From the IMG/VR virus record IMGVR_UViG_3300035698_024300, positions 1-48,480 of that record: a stretch of 48,480 bases of DNA; one strand, 5' to 3'. Of this stretch, positions 15,057 through 22,249 are shown piece after piece. The notes under the pieces are model-generated. The model had not been told where the DNA came from. It worked only from the letters and a program-made list of their open reading frames with translations, and made no database searches. The DNA is from a virus. Within the stretch, counting starts at the first letter, position 1. Each line of letters starts with the position of its first letter. Both the position numbers and the translations under genes were made by a program.

Positions 15057-15617
15057 TTAGGCTTTTTTCTGTTTCTTAACTTTTTTGACCGTTTTGCTAT
15101 GGGAGGCAAAGTTTTCCTTATAGAAAGAATGCCAGTTTTTGTTCGGGACAAAATCACCCTTATATCCGTGTCCACACTGTGCTGGCTCTTTGGGTCCCCA
15201 ATCGCAAAAATAAGAAAGCCAGGCTGAAGCCTCTGCATTTGGAACGAGTCCATGGTCGCTCTTCCATTGAGCAGCCCTAACTGCTTTTACTTTCAACGTC
15301 TGGAACAGGGTCTCGGAGGAATATTGGTTCAGTCCAAGCCTGATATCCTTCGCCACATCACTGTTCGTATAGTTGGTATATTTTTCTGGGTATTCCTGGG
15401 GCGCCAGTCGGTCGAATCCACTGCATCCTCTCATAATATCAAGCATTTCCTCCAGGTGTTCTGCTTGACTCTTTAGGACCATAGCCCACTCCATGTATTT
15501 TAGGGTACGTTCAGAACGATATTCCTCATCAAATGAAAAAAACCTCAGTGCCAGATTTCGGAGTTCTTCGCTGTGTTCATCTCGGGTTCTTTCTGTCCCA
15601 AATTTCCTAAATGGCAT
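15057..15617 (-). CDS. Hypothetical protein with basic tail (186 aa)
   Basis: Start at ATG 15617 (MPFRKFGTERTRDEHSEELR), supported by AAGGGG 8 bases upstream; an earlier ATG has no SD. Helical N-terminal half with EYRSERTLKYMEWAMVLKSQ, a Trp/Gly/Cys-containing middle (YFCDWGPKEPAQCGHG) and a lysine-rich C-terminal tail. No recognised domain. Confidence 0.75.
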   Translation of the reverse strand: MPFRKFGTERTRDEHSEELRNLALRFFSFDEEYRSERTLKYMEWAMVLKSQAEHLEEMLDIMRGCSGFDRLAPQEYPEKYTNYTNSDVAKDIRLGLNQYSSETLFQTLKVKAVRAAQWKSDHGLVPNAEASAWLSYFCDWGPKEPAQCGHGYKGDFVPNKNWHSFYKENFASHSKTVKKVKKQKKA

Positions 15618-15653
15618 ACAACACCCCTTCTGCACATATTTGTGTACTGTGTT

Positions 15654-15824
15654 TCAATCAGATGCATCTGTAGCGGATTTGTATTCCTGTGAATATGGTT
15701 CTAGGCTATTGACAAGAGTTGTCGCATATGAACGAGCCTCTTGAGCTGCCGCTTGTTCAATTTCGGGGCCGATGTCATTAGCAAAGGTGGTAAATACCTG
15801 GACCTCAGCCAAGTTTGCCACCAT
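15654..15824 (-). CDS. Small hypothetical protein (56 aa)
   Basis: A short frame reading MVANLAEVQVFTTFANDIGP and ending SATDASD. It has protein-like composition and no rare-residue runs. A GGGAG lies 11 bases upstream. It partly fills the 340-base gap between 15617 and 15974 that otherwise looks empty. Function unknown. Confidence 0.5.
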   Translation of the reverse strand: MVANLAEVQVFTTFANDIGPEIEQAAAQEARSYATTLVNSLEPYSQEYKSATDASD

Positions 15825-15850
15825 TCCTGGGAACTTCTCCCAGGTGAATT

Positions 15851-15961
15851 TCAGCCCTGGTTAGATTCATCTTGAAAGAACTCAAACAACCTGGTCGCTA
15901 GGATGCGACCATACTCCTGAGCTAACTCAATTTGGCTTTTCTTCTTTTTCTTCTTACTCAT
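15851..15961 (-). CDS. Very small lysine-rich ORF (36 aa)
   Basis: Reads MSKKKKKKSQIELAQEYGRI and on to FFQDESNQG, starting 13 bases below the stop of the 84-aa gene. Composition is plausible for a small phage protein, and the helix after the lysine run is amphipathic. It is short enough that chance cannot be excluded. Confidence 0.42.
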   Translation of the reverse strand: MSKKKKKKSQIELAQEYGRILATRLFEFFQDESNQG

Positions 15962-15973
15962 CGGCACGCCCTG

Positions 15974-16228
15974 TCAATCAACCTTGGTCAACTTGTTGGC
16001 AACAATGCTCCAGAGGTGCTTGTTCCCGTGAGCATCCTCAAGTTCAAGAACTCGTGAGTTGGAGTTGGTCCCGTTGAGAAGTCCAGAGCACATGATCGTG
16101 CAGTTCAATTCCTCTTCAACATGCCGAATAAGGAGGTGATACTCGTCGGTCCCCTCCTCGGACATCCTATCGAGAGCCATATCCAGGAGATTGAAAATGA
16201 AGTCTGAACTGTGATCATTTTTGTTCAT
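15974..16228 (-). CDS. Hypothetical protein (84 aa)
   Basis: Begins MNKNDHSSDFIFNLLDMALD. Acidic helical N-terminal half, then strands with RVLELEDAHGNKHLWSIV. No known family. It is the first coding gene below the tRNA region. Confidence 0.7.
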   Translation of the reverse strand: MNKNDHSSDFIFNLLDMALDRMSEEGTDEYHLLIRHVEEELNCTIMCSGLLNGTNSNSRVLELEDAHGNKHLWSIVANKLTKVD

Positions 16229-16258
16229 CGGGGTTATCTTCTCTTTCTATTCATTTAG

Positions 16259-16330
16259 TGGGTCCACTCAGATTCGAACTGAGAACCAAGAAGTTAAAAG
16301 CTTCCTGCACTGCCATTGTGCTATAGACCC
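16259..16330 (-). tRNA. tRNA-Lys (anticodon TTT)
   Basis: A complete cloverleaf on the minus strand: acceptor GGGTCTA/TGGACCC, D-stem GCAC/GTGC with AATGGCA loop, anticodon stem GGAAG/CTTCT with loop CTTTTAA (anticodon UUU), and T-arm CTCAG TTCGAAT CTGAG. The discriminator is A; CCA is not encoded. It reads AAA/AAG lysine codons, which are common in the phage's genes. Confidence 0.93.
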
Positions 16331-16455
16331 AGGTTTGGCGCTTTTATATTCTCTATTTATAGCTTTGCGTTCACATTGGGTAGCGCCTGGTTGTTTGGAA
16401 CCACAACCTATGTTGTTCTATCCCGCTCAACCTTTGAAAACCCAGAATTTTTCGT

Positions 16456-16619
16456 ACGCTGTCGGATTTGAACCGAGTCAGTTTACCTGCCAAGTTGCCA
16501 TCTTAGTACATTTTAATCTAATCTTTTTCGGTTAGACGATCCCAGGCGAACGGGCTTCTACAGGATGTCTGACCAGCTTCATCGGAGGTCAATGCCTCCT
16601 CCACCAGGTGTCACAGCGC
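16456..16619 (-). ncRNA. Candidate structured tRNA-like RNA (about 164 nt)
   Basis: On the minus strand GCGCTG at the 5' end can pair with CAGCGT at the 3' end. The 3' arm directly follows a T-arm-like hairpin (TCGG TTCAAAT CCGA). In between are hairpins GGAGG/CCTCC, GATG/CATC, TCTAA/TTAGA, an anticodon-arm-like CTAAG ATGGCAA CTTGG and CAG/CTG. Coding potential is nil. It may be an odd tRNA-like RNA, an expanded tRNA relic, or fused relics. All pairing was found by eye. Between it and tRNA-Lys (16331-16455) I see another D-arm/T-arm-like relic and no gene. Confidence 0.35.
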
Positions 16620-16687
16620 TCTCACAACGTACAAAGACTTTCAAAGACCTGTCTTCTTTCTAGCAAAGAATAGGCAGAATCTGAACC

Positions 16688-16903
16688 TCAAATCACCTTT
16701 TCACCTTTTTTTGTGAGGCTGCCGTTCTTTATTTTACAGAGCCTACTGAATACTTTCAACACACGCAAACGTGGGCAGGTTGGTGTTACCGACACATTAG
16801 ATGTAGACACCAGAAAGTCACCATGAACAATCAGAGGTGCACCACATGCCGCCCGCTCGGCAGCATTCTCTGAATAAATGTGTGTGTACTTACCTTTACT
16901 CAC
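16688..16903 (-). CDS. Small hypothetical protein coupled to DNA ligase (71 aa)
   Basis: Begins MSKGKYTHIYSENAAERAAC and is basic at the C-terminus. Its ATG overlaps the ligase stop (ATGA), supporting it as a translated co-operonic gene. No domain recognised. Confidence 0.68.
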   Translation of the reverse strand: MSKGKYTHIYSENAAERAACGAPLIVHGDFLVSTSNVSVTPTCPRLRVLKVFSRLCKIKNGSLTKKGEKVI

Positions 16904-17961
16904 TCGTAGTCCCGCACCGCTACGAACTGTGGAAATCTTGGCACACCAGTTTCCTTGAACGTTTCTGTGTATCGAAAAGTAATTACCGACCCAAGTGGCG
17001 GTGGGTTTTTGCGGAGCTTGTGTGTAAGCCCACCAACCTTAGTTTCAACATTGCCCCACTTCAAACGGATCGAGCCAACCCTACCCTTGTGTTGGCCCTT
17101 ACCATCGATGTATCCAACGACCACACCCTCATCATCGAACCACTTCTTCACCTTCAGGCAGGTGTTGGACTTACCCTCTTCATACATTGAACCAGGCATG
17201 CGAATCATGATGCCCTCGCCGCCCTCAGCGACAATCTTGTCGACTCGCCTGGTAAGATCAGCAGCGGACTTACACCTGGTGTGCGGAAGCACACGAGCAA
17301 CCCCACCCTTTGAACCAGGCTCCCAGACAGGAAAAAGCCCCTTGAGAAACTCAACACGAACCTCAAAAGCGTCACCTTGCTCTGGAGCGTCGAAAATCAC
17401 ATATGTGATGTTGTTCCACTCGTCATCATTCGGGATGAGCTTACGGGCAGCGCCCGAGGTCTTGGTAAAGTTTCCTCGACCAGCAAAAAGCTCGCCATCA
17501 AGAACAACGCCCCTGGGCAACTGTTCCTTAAACCACTTGGGTGCATGGAACTCATTGCCATTGCGACTTAGAAAGCGCTCACCAGTCCACCAGGCTCGAA
17601 CGCCATCAAGCTTTTCGGACATCCACCAATCAGTCGGGTCCTCATTCTCCCACTTGTGGGCGAGTAACACGGGAGGTGCAGCATCCTTTTTGACGGCAGC
17701 CTTTCTCGGAGCGCCCTTGCCGCCCTTCTTCGGTTTGGCCTTTTTGCTGTCGTACATCGCATGGGCCTGCGGGAGCAAGCAGGCACGGTCAACGTTCGCA
17801 CGGATGTGCTTGCAGACACGGAGATCAAGAGGGCCTCCGATGTTCCGCCAGGCGGGGCAAGAACAGTCCACCACGCCGCCGACGTTTCTGAGCAGGTATG
17901 GTTTCTTTCCTGAACCCTTTACTTCGATTGAGTCGCCGTCGTTCAAAAACACTTTAGTCAT
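16900..17961 (-). CDS. ATP-dependent DNA ligase with N-terminal SWIM zinc finger (353 aa)
   Basis: The catalytic core joins DNA nicks using ATP. Motif I is EKLDGVRAW with nucleotidyl lysine K117; further on are GVVLDGELFAGRG (motif III region), GEGIMIR (motif IV) and CLKVKKW (motif V), then an OB-fold with GSIRLKWG. Residues 33-52 form a SWIM-type zinc finger (C33, C35, C50, H52), a module for DNA or protein binding, joined by a K/G/A-rich linker (72-93). The ligase core is small like other phage ligases. It has its own GGTTCA-type promoter with AAGGAAACG as SD. Confidence 0.88.
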   Translation of the reverse strand: MTKVFLNDGDSIEVKGSGKKPYLLRNVGGVVDCSCPAWRNIGGPLDLRVCKHIRANVDRACLLPQAHAMYDSKKAKPKKGGKGAPRKAAVKKDAAPPVLLAHKWENEDPTDWWMSEKLDGVRAWWTGERFLSRNGNEFHAPKWFKEQLPRGVVLDGELFAGRGNFTKTSGAARKLIPNDDEWNNITYVIFDAPEQGDAFEVRVEFLKGLFPVWEPGSKGGVARVLPHTRCKSAADLTRRVDKIVAEGGEGIMIRMPGSMYEEGKSNTCLKVKKWFDDEGVVVGYIDGKGQHKGRVGSIRLKWGNVETKVGGLTHKLRKNPPPLGSVITFRYTETFKETGVPRFPQFVAVRDYE

Positions 17962-17988
17962 TTCGTTTCCTTAGTTTTCCATTCTTCA

Positions 17989-18019
17989 ATTATACCAGTT
18001 TCGAGGTCACATTTGAACC
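17989..18019 (-). promoter_or_regulatory. GGTTCA-N19-TATAAT promoter (DNA ligase)
   Basis: Minus strand GGTTCA at 18014-18019, 19 bases, TATAAT at 17989-17994, about 27 bases before the ligase ATG. Confidence 0.82.
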
Positions 18020-18022
18020 TAT

Positions 18023-18277
18023 TTACCAGGAAATATCAGCAGAATCCCGCTTTTTCGGGCTGCGGTGACGTCGTTCCTCGGCTGCTGAAGCAGTGTCTAC
18101 CGCAAGGTCCCACACAAAATGGGTGTCATCGTCGAGCCATGCAAGGCAATCGAAGTGCAAAGCAGCCTCTTCGGCTAGTTTGGTGCAGTTGACATCTCCA
18201 TGTTCGTCCCAAAGACCACAATCGTAATCTTGGAGAGTCTGAAACATGAACTTACGAATTTTGGCTGGATTGCTCAT
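18023..18277 (-). CDS. Hypothetical acidic protein (84 aa)
   Basis: Begins MSNPAKIRKFMFQTLQDYDC, with a helical middle (CTKLAEEAALHFDCLAWL) and a charged disordered tail. A GAGGAG SD and its own promoter (18308-18338) precede it. Its composition resembles small phage proteins with predicted helix-turn-helix-free helical folds. Function unknown. Confidence 0.75.
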   Translation of the reverse strand: MSNPAKIRKFMFQTLQDYDCGLWDEHGDVNCTKLAEEAALHFDCLAWLDDDTHFVWDLAVDTASAAEERRHRSPKKRDSADISW

Positions 18278-18307
18278 CTGACTCTACTCCTCGTTTCCTT
18301 CTAATTG

Positions 18308-18338
18308 ATTATAGCAGATTTATATGCCAAAATGAACC
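18308..18338 (-). promoter_or_regulatory. GGTTCA-N19-TATAAT promoter (84-aa gene)
   Basis: Minus strand GGTTCA at 18333-18338, 19 bases, TATAAT at 18308-18313. The GGTTCA box is the distal arm of the terminator hairpin at 18333-18365. Confidence 0.82.
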
Positions 18339-18365
18339 CCATAGGTAAAAAACCTATGGGGTTCA
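18333..18365 (-). terminator. Perfect 14-bp hairpin overlapping next promoter
   Basis: TGAACCCCATAGGT, loop AAAAA, then ACCTATGGGGTTCA. It stands about 40 bases after the stop of the 126-aa gene and its 3' arm on the minus strand contains the GGTTCA promoter box of the following gene. Confidence 0.7.
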
Positions 18366-18405
18366 CACGAAAAAGGAGATTTAAAGACCACACATGGGCT
18401 GGGTT

Positions 18406-18786
18406 TCAGAGCCGTTCTAGAAGGTTGCCAGCAATACGCTCCTTGATACGTGAAATCACATAGACAAGGTGCTCGCTTGAGCCGTCTTCTTCTGCGTATA
18501 GAGGAGCCCATGAGGCTCCAATGGCCTCGTGCTCCTGAGGCTCCAGATAAGTTGCAGCCATCTTTAGTGAAGTCGCAGCATTACACCAACCGTGGTGATT
18601 GAAGCCATCACTTACACCCTCGACAACTTGGTCGAGGAGCTTATGGACGTACTTGATCGTCCTAAGACGATTCCTTTCCGCACGTTGTCTGCGTTTGTCT
18701 CTCTCTGTTTCTTTGTCACTCGTTGAACTGGAAGTCTCGCTGGTTTTTGGACCACTGGGCTTTTTCTTTACGTAATCTCTGCTCAT
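18406..18786 (-). CDS. Hypothetical protein (126 aa)
   Basis: Begins MSRDYVKKKPSGPKTSETSS, with a low-complexity Ser/Thr and then basic region (KETERDKRRQRAERNRLR), followed by a helical domain (YVHKLLDQVVEGV, LVYVISRIKERIAGNLL). No known family. A weak member of the GGTTCA promoter group lies upstream. Confidence 0.72.
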   Translation of the reverse strand: MSRDYVKKKPSGPKTSETSSSTSDKETERDKRRQRAERNRLRTIKYVHKLLDQVVEGVSDGFNHHGWCNAATSLKMAATYLEPQEHEAIGASWAPLYAEEDGSSEHLVYVISRIKERIAGNLLERL

Positions 18787-18831
18787 TTTGCCTCTTCGTA
18801 GCGACCATTTGGTCGATTAGGTTACCAACTA

Positions 18832-18862
18832 GTGGTATCATGTGGGCTCAATTAGTTGAACC
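18832..18862 (-). promoter_or_regulatory. Weak GGTTCA-type promoter (126-aa gene)
   Basis: Minus strand GGTTCA at 18857-18862. The -10 at 19-base spacing is only TACCAC; GATACC at 17 is an alternative. GGTTCA sits in a 9-bp inverted repeat (TGGGTTCAA/TTGAGCCCA). Confidence 0.4.
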
Positions 18863-18870
18863 CATTATTT

Positions 18871-19272
18871 TCAGGGAGTTTTAAGTTTTTTGGCGGGCGA
18901 AAGTAGGTGTAGCGGGACAAGGTACTTCCGATCAAATCCTAGGATACAAGCCATATGTCTTGTCTTATTCCCAGTTGTGACCAAAAACCTTTTCAAGAAC
19001 ATTCCTAACGCTGGAAGCTCTGGTGACCTTCCTAACCATTTGTCTTCGTCCCTCGTTAAAGATGAGGATAAAATCCAACTAGGGGCACATTCTTCATACA
19101 TCCGTGATGAATGATCAAGCACCACTGTTCTAAAAAACTGTTCCAAGTGCGGCTCAACCCTAATCGAATTACCTTCTGAAGATTCAAAAAGTTCCTCTGA
19201 CAGAACTCTCCAACAAAGTGACTTTTTGTCGTCATTAATGTAGACGAGTTTGCCTGGGTGATACTTGGGCAT
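18871..19272 (-). CDS. Member 6 of tandem paralogue array (133 aa)
   Basis: Shares the array pattern: HPGKLVYINDDKKSLCWRVL near the N-terminus, a later hydrophobic strand (MFLKRFLVTTG) and a C-terminal strand-turn-strand (ACILGFDRKYLVPLHLL). The fold is probably a small beta barrel (SH3-like), inferred from strand order only. It is the most downstream of six genes running leftwards from 21050. No function known. Confidence 0.75.
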   Translation of the reverse strand: MPKYHPGKLVYINDDKKSLCWRVLSEELFESSEGNSIRVEPHLEQFFRTVVLDHSSRMYEECAPSWILSSSLTRDEDKWLGRSPELPALGMFLKRFLVTTGNKTRHMACILGFDRKYLVPLHLLSPAKKLKTP

Positions 19273-19282
19273 CGTTTATTGA

Positions 19283-19759
19283 CTATATCTTAGCAGGTTC
19301 GATCAAGGGAATAAACACTAATCCTGGATGCTTCGACAATTTTTCTTCTGTAGTGTATTTGAGGAGGGACCTGCCAATACCTTCGTCCTTCTGTACGGCT
19401 ATGACAGACTCGTACAACTTGTCTCCCGAAAGGAGGATAAGCGAGGCATAACCCAAATGGTTTAGGGCCCAGGAACCCCTTTTAGCAGATTTCTCGTAAT
19501 GTTGTTGGCAGTGACACCAAGTAGGTTTTTTCACAACAAGCAGGATGGCCTCGGTCATAAAGTGCAAATGGGTCTTTGGGCGGCCTAAAGATGTTCCTGG
19601 AATTGGTGACTCAAGAGGAAGTGCCAAAAGTGAAAAACGAGGCCTTATGAGATTTCCAGGTTTCAAAACATCAGATGCATATTTTGCCGCATCAAGTTTG
19701 GACTCAAAAAGGGACTTGAGGAAAGCCTGTTTGTTGTATTCGTAGCTATAGGTTAACAT
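19283..19759 (-). CDS. Member 5 of tandem paralogue array (158 aa)
   Basis: I start it at ATG 19759 (MLTYSYEYNKQAF) because GCGAGG lies just upstream; a longer frame to 19876 overlaps member 4 far more. After an N-terminal helix the array pattern appears: LKPGNLIRPRFSLLALPL, then AILLVVKKP, then SLILLSGDKLYES. It is longer than the others, with inserts and a C-terminal extension. Unknown function. Confidence 0.72.
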   Translation of the reverse strand: MLTYSYEYNKQAFLKSLFESKLDAAKYASDVLKPGNLIRPRFSLLALPLESPIPGTSLGRPKTHLHFMTEAILLVVKKPTWCHCQQHYEKSAKRGSWALNHLGYASLILLSGDKLYESVIAVQKDEGIGRSLLKYTTEEKLSKHPGLVFIPLIEPAKI

Positions 19760-20087
19760 GTGCCTCGCTATTATTAATAGGTCGTATGATCCCCGAAATG
19801 CGACTCTGGAGGTCTCCCATATGGAGTATCTGTTCGTTATACAGAGAGTAGACTCGCAAGTATGGGTTTTTGCCACTTTCGGTTCTAAAGGTCAGGGTAT
19901 TTACTTTTACTACCATAATAATTGCGTTAGCTGGAACTGGTACTAATTCAAAATCGCAGCCAACCATAGCGTCCCAAACGTCCCAACCGTCGGCGCCGAG
20001 CACCATCTGCGCCGTTTGTGCTCTTATGAAATATGTATCCACACAAACCTGGTAGAGCTTACCAGCTCTTATTTTGGGTTCAAACAT
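19746..20087 (-). CDS. Member 4 of tandem paralogue array (113 aa)
   Basis: Pattern: RAGKLYQVCVDTYFIRA, then AIIMVVKVNTLTF, then LRVYSLYNEQILHM. The central insertion (LGADGWDVWDAMVG) differs from the others. It overlaps neighbours at both ends, 19 bases with member 3 and 14 with member 5, as expected for a coupled array. No function known. Confidence 0.72.
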   Translation of the reverse strand: MFEPKIRAGKLYQVCVDTYFIRAQTAQMVLGADGWDVWDAMVGCDFELVPVPANAIIMVVKVNTLTFRTESGKNPYLRVYSLYNEQILHMGDLQSRISGIIRPINNSEAHVNL

Positions 20088-20413
20088 GCTGGTATGGTAA
20101 CATGTTTCCCAACCAAACTTGACTCACTTTGGTTGGTTAACCTATTGCCCGATATGTAAAAAAGCCTACTGTCATGCAAGAAGACAAGAACTTCGCTAAA
20201 CATTGGTTGCTCGGGAGAGTAATGGTTGTGGATACTGCCACTGAGGACGTAGTGTCTCATTACCATAACAGAAGCACCTTCTGTCAGATGGTTGGAAACG
20301 CCCCAAAAACTTGGCTGTTTCGGGATATCGTCAAGGTCGGACAAGCGGTATGCCAGCATGTTTCGGTTTATAACAACTAACTGCCCTGGTTTCAAAGTAT
20401 TGCAGCTCTGCAT
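20069..20413 (-). CDS. Member 3 of tandem paralogue array (114 aa)
   Basis: Pattern: LKPGQLVVINRNMLAYRL, then ASVMVMRHYVLSG, then EVLVFLHDSRLFYISGNRL. It probably has the same small barrel as its neighbours. The SD is weak. It sits 24 bases downstream of member 2. Confidence 0.73.
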   Translation of the reverse strand: MQSCNTLKPGQLVVINRNMLAYRLSDLDDIPKQPSFWGVSNHLTEGASVMVMRHYVLSGSIHNHYSPEQPMFSEVLVFLHDSRLFYISGNRLTNQSESSLVGKHVTIPACLNPK

Positions 20414-20437
20414 ATAGGGTAAGTGTGCAGACGGATA

Positions 20438-20764
20438 CTATTCTTCACCAATTCTTTGATCTGGGATGGAAAAAATATTCCAGGGTGGCAGATAACAAAA
20501 GAATCGAACAATTTTTTCGCCTTGTAACAGGTCAAATTGTAGTGCTGCCATCATGGCTTGTTCGGTTTCAAGCCTTGGAACTTTAACAAGCAAGAATATT
20601 GTGTCTGTCTCAAAAGTCTTGTAGCGATACAGCTCCTCATCGTCACCTTTAAGAATACGTACACTAATTGGGTGTTGGTTTACCAGAAGCATTCCAGGTT
20701 TATATGCCCGCTCAATTTTTTTCCAAAATAATGGGTTCGGGTTTTCGGCGTTATTGTACAACAT
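20438..20764 (-). CDS. Member 2 of tandem paralogue array (108 aa)
   Basis: Start placed at ATG 20764 (MLYNNAENPNPLFW), with GGAG 13 bases upstream and a 14-base overlap with member 1; a longer frame would lie mostly inside member 1. Pattern: YKPGMLLVNQHPISVRIL, then IFLLVKVPRLE, then DLLQGEKIVRFFCYL. Function unknown. Confidence 0.73.
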   Translation of the reverse strand: MLYNNAENPNPLFWKKIERAYKPGMLLVNQHPISVRILKGDDEELYRYKTFETDTIFLLVKVPRLETEQAMMAALQFDLLQGEKIVRFFCYLPPWNIFSIPDQRIGEE

Positions 20765-21050
20765 CGAAATATTCGCTCCAAGTGTGGACGGATGTAGATA
20801 TGCACAACTTCTCCCCGTATAGGAAAACAATGCTTTTTGCGATAACGGCTGAAGTCCACCCTGGAAAGTAGTGTGTCGTGTCTGTTGGTACCTCTACCAC
20901 CATTAGAATCTGGTCTCTACTGATTTTGAAGCCTCGAAGTGTTTTACGCTTGTCTATGGACAACTTTAGTTGATCTGAGAAGTCCAGTGGAATCTCCGAA
21001 ACCTCCATGGTTGTCTTGGTGACTAGGAGCTGACCAGGTTTTATTTCCAC
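20751..21050 (-). CDS. Member 1 of tandem paralogue array (99 aa)
   Basis: Starts at GTG 21050. It is the most compact member and shows the core pattern best: IKPGQLLVTKTTMEV, then ILMVVEVPTD, then SIVFLYGEKLCIS. It follows the 158-aa gene by 5 bases, so the array may be transcribed together with it. Function unknown. Confidence 0.75.
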   Translation of the reverse strand: MEIKPGQLLVTKTTMEVSEIPLDFSDQLKLSIDKRKTLRGFKISRDQILMVVEVPTDTTHYFPGWTSAVIAKSIVFLYGEKLCISTSVHTWSEYFDVVQ

Positions 21051-21055
21051 ATAAG

Positions 21056-21532
21056 TTAAATAGAGTGTCCATCAATGTCAAACTTAGTGTAATCAAATTC
21101 TACGGAAAACTCGCATGCCTCGGGTCTTACTTGAGCAGCATAGCCAAAATCAATCGCATGTACAGTAGGCTCGTGGAAAGTCCAGGTTGAAAGTATCGCA
21201 GCCTCCTCTTCATCAAGAAAGTTAATTCTGAGTTCTTCCATGCCTTCGTTTACCGACCTAAGGATTTCACCAAAGACGCCATTTTTGTGGCTACCATTGA
21301 ATGTGAAGAGCAGATAGCCCTTCTCTGAATAGCCAACTTTGGGATTTAAATCGTTGAATATGTATTTGGGAAGAATAATGCTTTTTATGTCTTCCTGCTC
21401 AACTTCTAATCCTTCCACAAAGAAGTGGTCCTTGTGGACTGGTTCCCCAGGAGCGGGTTCTGCTGGAAGCTTTGCTGTCTTTCCTGACTCAATGGGGCCT
21501 TGAAACGTTGGCTCTTGATGTTCTTCACTCAT
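21056..21532 (-). CDS. Hypothetical protein (158 aa)
   Basis: A disordered acidic, proline-rich N-terminus (residues 1-35), then a likely beta-rich domain ending in EACEFSVEFDYTKFDIDG. The C-terminal strand pair resembles small phage accessory proteins, but I cannot place it. It lies directly upstream of the paralogue array. Confidence 0.75.
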   Translation of the reverse strand: MSEEHQEPTFQGPIESGKTAKLPAEPAPGEPVHKDHFFVEGLEVEQEDIKSIILPKYIFNDLNPKVGYSEKGYLLFTFNGSHKNGVFGEILRSVNEGMEELRINFLDEEEAAILSTWTFHEPTVHAIDFGYAAQVRPEACEFSVEFDYTKFDIDGHSI

Positions 21533-21588
21533 ACCTGTATTGTGCTTTCTGTTCTACCATTTGGATCACCTGCCTTGTTCAAATAACG

Positions 21589-22233
21589 TTACCAGGTTGA
21601 AGGATTTGTGTAGATGTCAGTCTTACTGGTTTTCCCATCCAAGATGTCATCAATTTTTCCGAAGCGTACTTCACTCTTGGCTCCTCGGGCATGCTGCTCC
21701 ATAATATTGTCATAATAGGCTCGTCCTCGGTGCTCCCCAACCATATTGGTAACTGATTCAAGAACAATTGACAGTTTCGTAACGAGGAGAGAACTCGGAC
21801 AGATTAGCCATATGAGAAGTCCTAGCCACCATAGTCCTGTGCCAATGGTTGCAAGCCCCACAAAAAGCCCCAAAAGCCCAAAAGTGAACCCTCGTTGTAC
21901 TGATTGGCGAACATGCCTCATTTCGTGGTGTAATGTAAATGTGTTCATTCCATTTTCAGAAAGCATGATGGCGTAAGGGAACAAAGCAGTGCCGTTCCAG
22001 GGTTTCTTGTGCTTAGAGCCATCTGAGTAAGTCTTTTCAAGGAGGTACCACCCTCCAAACTTTTTCTCATCATTGACAGGCCAAGAGTCATTTCTCAGAA
22101 CGGTACAAAGTGCACCTTCCCACCAGAAAAGCCGCCGACCCCACATTGCATGGATGACCAAAACTACCAGCCAGCCAAAAAGGGCAAGTAGTGGCACAGA
22201 GCATATTCTCAATATCGTAAAAAATGTATTCAT
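21589..22233 (-). CDS. Membrane protein with HExxH metalloprotease-like motif (214 aa)
   Basis: One N-terminal membrane helix (about residues 7-30), then a domain containing FTLHHEMRHVRQ with HEMRH at 103-107, the zinc-binding HExxH signature. Two further hydrophobic helices follow (about 113-150), and the C-terminal part is soluble. It might be a membrane-bound zinc protease-like protein, perhaps of the kind annotated as peptidase-like domains near phage genomes' accessory genes. A third zinc ligand cannot be named with confidence; E169 or H170 in the region around VGEHRGRAYYDN is a possibility. Confidence 0.68.
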   Translation of the reverse strand: MNTFFTILRICSVPLLALFGWLVVLVIHAMWGRRLFWWEGALCTVLRNDSWPVNDEKKFGGWYLLEKTYSDGSKHKKPWNGTALFPYAIMLSENGMNTFTLHHEMRHVRQSVQRGFTFGLLGLFVGLATIGTGLWWLGLLIWLICPSSLLVTKLSIVLESVTNMVGEHRGRAYYDNIMEQHARGAKSEVRFGKIDDILDGKTSKTDIYTNPSTW

Positions 22234-22249
22234 GTTGTACGTTCCTGTG

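Noticed and set aside
14948-15253. 101-aa minus-strand frame over the 3' end of the 186-aa gene
   Set aside because: It lies mostly inside the better supported gene at 15057 in another frame, has shadow-like composition rich in Ser/Lys/Arg and no SD.
16456-16619. tmRNA
   Set aside because: Too short (about 164 nt) and no tag-peptide reading frame; only the T-arm and closing helix resemble it.
16688-17974. Long plus-strand frame (about 339 aa) antisense to DNA ligase
   Set aside because: It mirrors the ligase and is rich in Pro/Ser/Thr/Arg, typical of antisense frames of GC-rich genes.
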